NCBI RefSeq assembly: GCF_038446955.1
Contig: NZ_CP151803.1
Location: 3,906,001-3,970,000 of the forward strand
Direction of reading: 5' to 3'
DNA length: 64,000 bases
Origin: Pedobacter sp. FW305-3-2-15-E-R2A2
Lineage (GTDB): Bacteria > Bacteroidota > Bacteroidia > Sphingobacteriales > Sphingobacteriaceae
The notes below the pieces were generated by a model that was given only the letters and a program-made list of their open reading frames with translations, searched no databases and was not told the origin of the DNA. The translations under genes and the position numbers were made by a program. Shown one piece after another: positions 58,604-64,000 of this stretch (positions within the stretch are counted from its first letter, which is position 1; the number at the start of each line of letters is the position of its first letter).

Positions 58604-59941
58604 TTAATCGTTAAAATAAAACAGCGCTTTTTCCCAGGCATTTGTACCTATGCTGAGCCCCAGCTTCTGTCCTTCTTCATTTCCTCTGGGAAAATGAATC
58701 CCCCCATATATCCGGGATAATCCCGCCTGTTCCGCAGCGCTGGTAAATGTTGGCCAGTCCAGTCGCACTTCTGTACATGGTGATGTGCCTGGTTCGATAA
58801 TGGAACTCCCCGGCTTCAGTGTGGTACAGCCACCAAAATGATCGCTGCCCGTAAATTGCCGCAATACGGTTGCGGCGGCCCTGCTAAAACTGCTGTGTCC
58901 GGATACATGCTCGGGAAAGGGAGGTGTTTCAATATAGGAGGTCCATTGTTCTCCTTTCATGGTTTGTGTTCCTTTGCCCGGACCAGCCCAGGCTTGTACT
59001 TCCAGTCCTTTGTATATCGTTCTGATCGCCGTTACCGGACGTACGGAATTATAGTGATGTTTAGCTTCCCAACAGGCAATAGAGGTGTCAAACAAGGCGT
59101 TACTCAAGGCAAAAAACAATTTGATACAAGCTGTATTTCTGTATTTTTCTCTTTCTGCAATGAACTGTGCGATCTCACACCAATGCCCCGGAGGGGTAAA
59201 TGTTCCTACACCATCCGCCCAGTAAGAGGCAATTGCTTTTTGCTCCTCTGTGAGTGCCGCACTGATTTCCAGGACTGCTTTAACCTGGGGCCTAAAATCA
59301 AAATCTTCCTTCCGGAAAGGAGGCGCCGGTCTGAATTGCCAGTTAAAATTTAAAGAGAATGATTTCAGCAATCCCCATTGAGGCGTCAGAAATTCCTGTG
59401 TAGCTCCATTTTTTCTCAATGGCTGCCAGTAACTCAGGTCATTGACCTGATCCGGAGTATTGATGGGCCGGTATCCCGTATAATCAGACCAATGTGGCAT
59501 GTGCAAAGTCCCCTGCTGGTTGGCTCCATCACCATGCCCTTTTTCTATCACCAGCCGGGCAACCAGGTTTCCGATTCCCTGCGGCAAAGAGATGTCCAGC
59601 GTCGTATCGTCCGGATCATAATCACAGGTACACATCAGATCACGGAACATATCTTTATTTGGAGCAGGAAGGGCCAGCCAAAAGAGGTCCATCAACACCC
59701 GGTAAGCGGCATAACTGAATGCTTTCCTTGTGTTCTCTTTTACACATTCATGATCTGCCATTTTTAGGTATTTTGCCGTCGTGGTGCTGATGGCACATTT
59801 ATCAAACACCGACCATGCATCATACATGGCCGTATGTACCATTGCCAAAGCTCTGGCTGCAAGTGGCGGCGAGGTTTTGGTCAGTTTAATGGCGTCAAGA
59901 ATGAGTTCATTCCATTGAATAACCAGGCTTTTTTCTGACAT
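58604..59941 (-). CDS. Vanadium-dependent haloperoxidase / PAP2-fold protein
   Basis: The 445-residue protein has the three active-site boxes of the vanadate-binding PAP2/haloperoxidase superfamily: KHHYNSVRPVTAIR (K and R of motif 1, about 294-307), PFPEHVSGHSSFSRAAAT (SGH motif, about 342) and SRIYGGIHFPRGNEEG (R and H of motif 3, about 410). No signal peptide is seen. Members oxidise halide or hydrolyse phosphate. Its position inside a DUF4157/AAA+ operon suggests cargo or an accessory role rather than ordinary metabolism; this is inference. Confidence 0.8.
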   Translation of the reverse strand: MSEKSLVIQWNELILDAIKLTKTSPPLAARALAMVHTAMYDAWSVFDKCAISTTTAKYLKMADHECVKENTRKAFSYAAYRVLMDLFWLALPAPNKDMFRDLMCTCDYDPDDTTLDISLPQGIGNLVARLVIEKGHGDGANQQGTLHMPHWSDYTGYRPINTPDQVNDLSYWQPLRKNGATQEFLTPQWGLLKSFSLNFNWQFRPAPPFRKEDFDFRPQVKAVLEISAALTEEQKAIASYWADGVGTFTPPGHWCEIAQFIAEREKYRNTACIKLFFALSNALFDTSIACWEAKHHYNSVRPVTAIRTIYKGLEVQAWAGPGKGTQTMKGEQWTSYIETPPFPEHVSGHSSFSRAAATVLRQFTGSDHFGGCTTLKPGSSIIEPGTSPCTEVRLDWPTFTSAAEQAGLSRIYGGIHFPRGNEEGQKLGLSIGTNAWEKALFYFND

Positions 59942-59972
59942 GGTGTAAATTATTTAGTTTCCTGTTTTTAAA

Positions 59973-60509
59973 TCATAAATACGCTTTAAGTGCTTCAGAA
60001 AGGTCAGACTCTGCGCTACCACTGGTGATATTCGCTTTCCGGTCCTCAATCATATCTCTGGATGACCTGTCGTAATTGTTCTTTTTATTGATATCGGCGC
60101 CTTTTTCCAGGAGGAGCAGAATAATGTCTAAAAGCTCTTTTTCTCCACGATAATTCTTGACGGCTCTCCAAAGCACCGTGTTTCCCATCTTGTCTTCTGC
60201 ATGGATGTCGGCATCATGACTGATCAGTATTTTTGCCAATGCAAAATTCGGATATAAGGTGGTGTAATGTAATGGGCTTTGCCCTTCCTTGTCTCTGGCA
60301 TTAACATCTACACCTGATTCGATCAATGCCTCAAAGTCCGCAATCCTCAGGTGCTCTTTTTCAAAAGCACTAATCATATAATGAAGAATGTTATCATATT
60401 TATCTTCATATCTGGCATTTAAATCTGCTATGTCTTTAAATGCGGCCAACGCTTGTTCAGCTGAAGGAAGACGAACTGCTGATTGTAATTTTTGAAATTC
60501 TGTATACAT
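59973..60509 (-). CDS. Ankyrin-repeat protein, candidate immunity protein
   Basis: The 178-residue cytoplasmic protein has about four ankyrin repeats: FEALIESGVDVNARDKEGQSPLHYT, AKILISHDADIHAEDKMGNTVLWRA, LLLEKGADINKKNNYDRSS, plus an imperfect N-terminal one (ILHYMISAFEKEHL). No signal peptide. It lies 11 bp downstream of the large DUF4157 gene with a nuclease-like end. Ankyrin proteins are known immunity proteins in polymorphic toxin systems, so a protective role against the neighbour is proposed. Confidence 0.75.
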   Translation of the reverse strand: MYTEFQKLQSAVRLPSAEQALAAFKDIADLNARYEDKYDNILHYMISAFEKEHLRIADFEALIESGVDVNARDKEGQSPLHYTTLYPNFALAKILISHDADIHAEDKMGNTVLWRAVKNYRGEKELLDIILLLLEKGADINKKNNYDRSSRDMIEDRKANITSGSAESDLSEALKAYL

Positions 60510-60520
60510 ATGATTTTCTT

Positions 60521-63500
60521 TTATTTGTCTGCTGCATTTCCTTTTGCCCCTGAGACCGAATTGTTCCTGCCTTCTTCTACCTGATAAATTTTAGGATCAT
60601 CCTGATACTTGATCACATCTTCTCTCGTGATTGGCGGAACATCATTGGCATGGGCATCCTGAAATTTCTTCCATGCAATATCGCCTTCTTTATGTCCAAA
60701 AGCAAAATCACCTTTGGTCATTTCACCGGTCGTCGGATCCAGCGTTTGTTTTTCTCCGGGGATGAGTTTGTCAGTTTTTCCATCCACCCATCTTCTTTCG
60801 CCTTTAGGATCAAGTCTGGTCTCCGCATTACGCAGGATTGCTTCTCTGGTTTTCACAGATAACTCTACTCTGCGCTGTAATGGCTTAGGCAGGTTGAGTT
60901 CTCTTTCAGACATATAAGAGCCTTCTGCCTTTTTAAAGCCCTCTGGGATCCCTTCCGTTTTCGGCGCCGCAGGATCGTATTCCAGCAACTGACCTTTAAA
61001 TTCAGGATTCCGCTGCAATCTGACACCACCGCTAGGTTTTTTAACCCAGTGATGCCCGGGTGGCGGATCAGGTAGTCCCAGCTGCTTGGCAATCTCAGCC
61101 CCACCTTTGGTTTCGTTTGCTACTTTCAAATCCGCCAGCTCCTGCTCAATTGGTTTCAGCGCTTCTTTTTGCGCCGCTTCAGAGAGCTTCGGATTGTTTT
61201 CTATCGCCTCAATTTTTCCCCTGATTTCGGGTGTGATCTCTTCCTTGTATTTCGCCCTGATATCCGCGCATGGCGAAGCACAAACTTCACACTTGCCCTT
61301 CTCATTCATCCGGATATCCCTGTTTCCATCTTTACTTGGTGAAACTTCACCTTCCCCGACCTTCGTCTCTCCCGCCTTAGCCCCTTCCCCTTCTCCGGAT
61401 TTCGGTTCCACCTTCTCTCCAGGTTTAGGCTCCACCGGCTCACCGGGTTTAGGTGCTTCTCCTTTAACATTAGGCTCAGGTACAGCCGCTCCGGGTTTTG
61501 CTTTAATACGCGCAACAATTTCCGAAACCAGGCTCGATAGGAAAGCAAAGAGCATCTCCAGTGCAATGGCAATTCCGATCCCGATAGCACTTCCTGCAAT
61601 CTGTTTATAATCCCCATCTTTTTCTTTTGCCGTCTGTCTGGCTGTAAACAGATCCAGCAAGGCTTTGACGATCGTTATTCCCTCCGCCAGCAGGAAGGAA
61701 ATCATTAACCCTTCTCCAAGCGTACCCGCAAGGGCCAATCCCGCCGCTGCCCCAGGCAAGCCTCCTACACCACCGCCAACTGCCGCACCACCAACAAGTC
61801 CAATGATCACCAGAACAATCGTTACATAGCCCATCAGCAGCATTAAAATACTGTTCAATCTTCTCCATAGGGCCAGAGGAAAATCCAGCAGAAAAAGGAA
61901 GTTAGACCAGATATCATGGAAAAATCCCAGCGGATCATCCAGTATATTCCGCGGCATGAACAAACTATCTACCGCGTTAGCCCAATCCACCGTCCATAGC
62001 TCGTAGAACTCATGACCTATCGCCTTAATAGTTGCCGGCGGCCAGAACATATTCTTCACCGTCTGCCATAACATCGGAACAATTTTAATGTCGTCCCACT
62101 GTTTTGAAATGGCCTGATCAATTCCCCGGTCAATCTCTGTATAGCTTGCCGTACTTCTGCTGGTCTTAGCTTCTGCACCTTTTTCCGGCTCCCTTTGAAC
62201 CACTCCGCCGGCAGATGGGTCATTCCCTTTATTGGGAACATTTTCTTTAAGTTTTTTCCTTGCTTCTTCTTTGGCTTTAGGAGGAGCCTCTGTATTTAGC
62301 TTGGCCGCCAGCTTCTCGAGAATAGGTTTGATAAAAGCTTCCGGATCCTTAGCTACCTGTGTCACCAGATCCCAGGCCGTTTTAAGCATCCTCACCAGCT
62401 TAATTACCCCATGGATGGCAAAGGACAAGACCTTATTTACAAAGTTCTTAATGGCGGTTAAAATTTGCTTAATCTGCGCGGTTATTTTTTGCCAGAAGTT
62501 TGTCCAGAAATTGCGGACAGCATCCCATAATCCTTTAAGAGTATCAAATAAGGCCCTGGCCGCTTTTTGAAGAAAGTCAGGAAGATAACCGAATACCGTA
62601 CTATTTATGACCCCGTTAATCCGGCTAAATATAGAGCTGATAAATCCTGCAACAGTGCCCCAAATGCCTTCTCCTATTTTCAGGATACCAGTCACCACGC
62701 TGGTCACCATGTTCATCATGGCATTTGCTCCCGCTGTAAGCATGTTCCAGGCCGCAAGCAACGTATCGGCATTCATATTGGTAAATGCCGCAGTAATCAT
62801 ATTTAATGGTGCAGTTACCAGGTTGACCGCCGCCCCAAGTGTCGCTTTTATGCTGTCGAATGCAGAGGTCGCAAACTTTTTAATCTCATCGAATTTATTG
62901 CTGAGCCATTCAATACCCGAGTTAACCAGCCCTTTGATCTGATCAAAGACCCATTCAAAACCTTCAACAGCCTTATCTTTCACCCATACTGCTCCATCCC
63001 TGACCTTCCCGCCAGTCCATTTTGCGGCATCTACCGCCATATTTCCGGCATTCTTCAAGCCGTTGATACTTGGGTCAAACTGATAGTCTGTAAAGGGGAT
63101 ATTGAAATTGTACCAGCTGGCCTGGATGTTTGGCGTGGCGGCATCACTTTTGATTCCTGCACCGGCACCGCCTTGCTGAGGCTTTTTCTTCAGATTGCTG
63201 CCTCCCTGCTGAACGGTATGCGTCAGCTCATGGGCAAGCAGGTGCTTACCGGAAGTGCTCTCCGGATCGTATTTCCCGCTGTTAAAATAGATGTCACTGC
63301 CATGGGCGAAGGCCTGGGCATTCAGGCCTTTGTTCATCTCCACTGCATTACTATTGTCGTGGATGCGTACATCGGAAAAATCAACGCCAAATGAGCTTTC
63401 CATCTCTGCCCGGGTATTTTCCGACATCGGCCTTCCCGACCCTTTGGACTCAGACAGTCTGTTTTCGATAGTAGGCATGTCGTTCTCTGAACCAGAGGCA

Positions 63501-64000
63501 TCGTCTTTTTTATGGATGTGTTTCTCTTCTTCCTCACAGGCGGAACACTTCCTTTGTACCGGATTTCCATCTGTATCCTCCGGATCAGCATTACTTTCAA
63601 AAATAGGTTTACGCCTTATTTTCCCTCCTTTAAGTTCACCTTTATCCTTTTCTTCTTTTTTTTCTTCTTCCTCACAGGCGGCACATTTGGTTTGTACAAA
63701 AGGACTGATCGAACTGGCGACCGGAGCTAAGGTTTTTGTTTGCAAGAAATTAACTCCGGCACTTTCAACAGAAGCGGATGGGCTTCTTTCCGCATTTCCC
63801 AGTCGCTGGACTACCTTATCAGCAGTGACATCAGCCTCCTGTTCATATTTATCATTAGGCTGGCCAACAGTCAACTTGGTTTGTACAAAAAAAGGATCGT
63901 TGTTCTGTTTATGAAAAAAAGAGGTTTCCCTGGAGCTGTCACTGAGCAAAGCCGTATCCGTCCCCTTATTAAAGAAAGGAGCATCCGATTTGGCAGGTGT
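60521..64000 (-). CDS. Giant DUF4157 (eCIS core domain) protein with C-terminal GH-E/HNH-type nuclease-like toxin domain; 5' end beyond window
   Basis: The frame is open from the stop at 60521 to the right edge: 1159 visible residues. In order: FFVQTKLTVGQPNDKYEQEAD leader; two Cys-acid modules (TKCAACEEEEK at about 63685, RKCSACEEEEK at about 63547); DUF4157 with HELTH at 63218-63232 and VRIHDNSNAVEMNKG; a long helical middle with hydrophobic helices (about 61500-61850); a Pro/Gly/Glu/Lys linker of PKPGE-type repeats (about 61340-61500); a CEVCASPC motif (about 61285); and a 110-residue tail ending in RWVDGKTDKLIPG, DPTTGEMTKGDFAFGHKEGD and NNSVSGAKG. The tail fits the GH-E/HNH-type toxin domains of polymorphic toxins. 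The TTG at 63949 is not a start, because the frame continues. It leads the operon seen here. Confidence 0.78.
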   Translation of the reverse strand, partial: TPAKSDAPFFNKGTDTALLSDSSRETSFFHKQNNDPFFVQTKLTVGQPNDKYEQEADVTADKVVQRLGNAERSPSASVESAGVNFLQTKTLAPVASSISPFVQTKCAACEEEEKKEEKDKGELKGGKIRRKPIFESNADPEDTDGNPVQRKCSACEEEEKHIHKKDDASGSENDMPTIENRLSESKGSGRPMSENTRAEMESSFGVDFSDVRIHDNSNAVEMNKGLNAQAFAHGSDIYFNSGKYDPESTSGKHLLAHELTHTVQQGGSNLKKKPQQGGAGAGIKSDAATPNIQASWYNFNIPFTDYQFDPSINGLKNAGNMAVDAAKWTGGKVRDGAVWVKDKAVEGFEWVFDQIKGLVNSGIEWLSNKFDEIKKFATSAFDSIKATLGAAVNLVTAPLNMITAAFTNMNADTLLAAWNMLTAGANAMMNMVTSVVTGILKIGEGIWGTVAGFISSIFSRINGVINSTVFGYLPDFLQKAARALFDTLKGLWDAVRNFWTNFWQKITAQIKQILTAIKNFVNKVLSFAIHGVIKLVRMLKTAWDLVTQVAKDPEAFIKPILEKLAAKLNTEAPPKAKEEARKKLKENVPNKGNDPSAGGVVQREPEKGAEAKTSRSTASYTEIDRGIDQAISKQWDDIKIVPMLWQTVKNMFWPPATIKAIGHEFYELWTVDWANAVDSLFMPRNILDDPLGFFHDIWSNFLFLLDFPLALWRRLNSILMLLMGYVTIVLVIIGLVGGAAVGGGVGGLPGAAAGLALAGTLGEGLMISFLLAEGITIVKALLDLFTARQTAKEKDGDYKQIAGSAIGIGIAIALEMLFAFLSSLVSEIVARIKAKPGAAVPEPNVKGEAPKPGEPVEPKPGEKVEPKSGEGEGAKAGETKVGEGEVSPSKDGNRDIRMNEKGKCEVCASPCADIRAKYKEEITPEIRGKIEAIENNPKLSEAAQKEALKPIEQELADLKVANETKGGAEIAKQLGLPDPPPGHHWVKKPSGGVRLQRNPEFKGQLLEYDPAAPKTEGIPEGFKKAEGSYMSERELNLPKPLQRRVELSVKTREAILRNAETRLDPKGERRWVDGKTDKLIPGEKQTLDPTTGEMTKGDFAFGHKEGDIAWKKFQDAHANDVPPITREDVIKYQDDPKIYQVEEGRNNSVSGAKGNAADK

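Noticed and set aside
63947..63949. TTG start of the giant DUF4157 protein
   Set aside because: The frame continues without a stop to the window edge, so the true start lies to the right of 64000.
1..64000. CRISPR arrays, insertion sequences and prophage genes
   Set aside because: No regular spaced repeats, transposase or phage structural genes were seen on either strand.

Overview
The window looks like a chromosomal segment of a Bacteroidota bacterium of the Pedobacter/Sphingobacteriaceae type. The evidence is a SusC/SusD pair, a Bacteroidota-type short SRP RNA, promoters of the TTTG-(18 to 20)-TAnnTTTG class (clearest before tRNA-Lys and the SRP RNA), weak Shine-Dalgarno sites, many lipoprotein signals, and families common in this group (DUF6268, DUF2141, DUF1080, SusD-like). 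The genus is inferred from family content; no marker gene was compared.

Layout. 1-12350: a truncated sodium/solute symporter, an MFS exporter, an SDR, an HD hydrolase, a surface lipoprotein, an ABC ATPase-permease pair divergent from a TesA-like esterase, a Kv-like channel with a zinc-ribbon tail, a PBP-like protein, methionine aminopeptidase, a protein of unknown function and a 49-aa membrane microprotein. 12500-23400: a beta-lactamase-fold hydrolase, a LamG-phosphatase protein, a zinc-ribbon protein, metE divergent from an Lrp/AsnC regulator with palindromic candidate operators, a lipoprotein metallopeptidase of the M57 type, an SDR-ABM-AraC operon and a MazG-like protein. 23400-34900: a GH92 remnant, an FAD dehydrogenase, an AraC-led five-gene run (DUF6268, DUF2141, membrane protein, NmrA-like), a Tat-exported Gfo/Idh/MocA oxidoreductase, a DsbA-like protein, divergent galM and galK, a SpoU methyltransferase and a YdeI-like protein. 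34900-48800: an orphan SusD/SusC pair, glutamate synthase gltD/gltB, the SRP RNA gene, transaldolase, gmhB-like phosphatase and an alpha/beta hydrolase.

48990-52050 is an AT-rich accessory patch beginning at a tRNA-Lys gene. It holds lone hypothetical genes and a decayed VOC/glyoxalase gene. Housekeeping genes resume with a DEAD-box helicase, DoxX-like, DUF1080, methyltransferase and thioesterase genes.

55943-64000 is the most interesting region: a tight minus-strand operon that runs off the right edge. In transcription order it encodes a very large DUF4157 ('eCIS core domain') protein ending in a GH-E/HNH-type nuclease-like toxin domain, an ankyrin-repeat protein (candidate immunity), a vanadium-haloperoxidase-fold enzyme, a second DUF4157 protein with a cysteine-rich tail, and a two-part AAA+ ATPase of the type found in extracellular contractile injection system (eCIS) loci. 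The sheath, tube and baseplate genes are not in the window. The reading as an eCIS cargo/ATPase module is therefore an inference from DUF4157 plus AAA+ content, and the flanking sequence can confirm or refute it.
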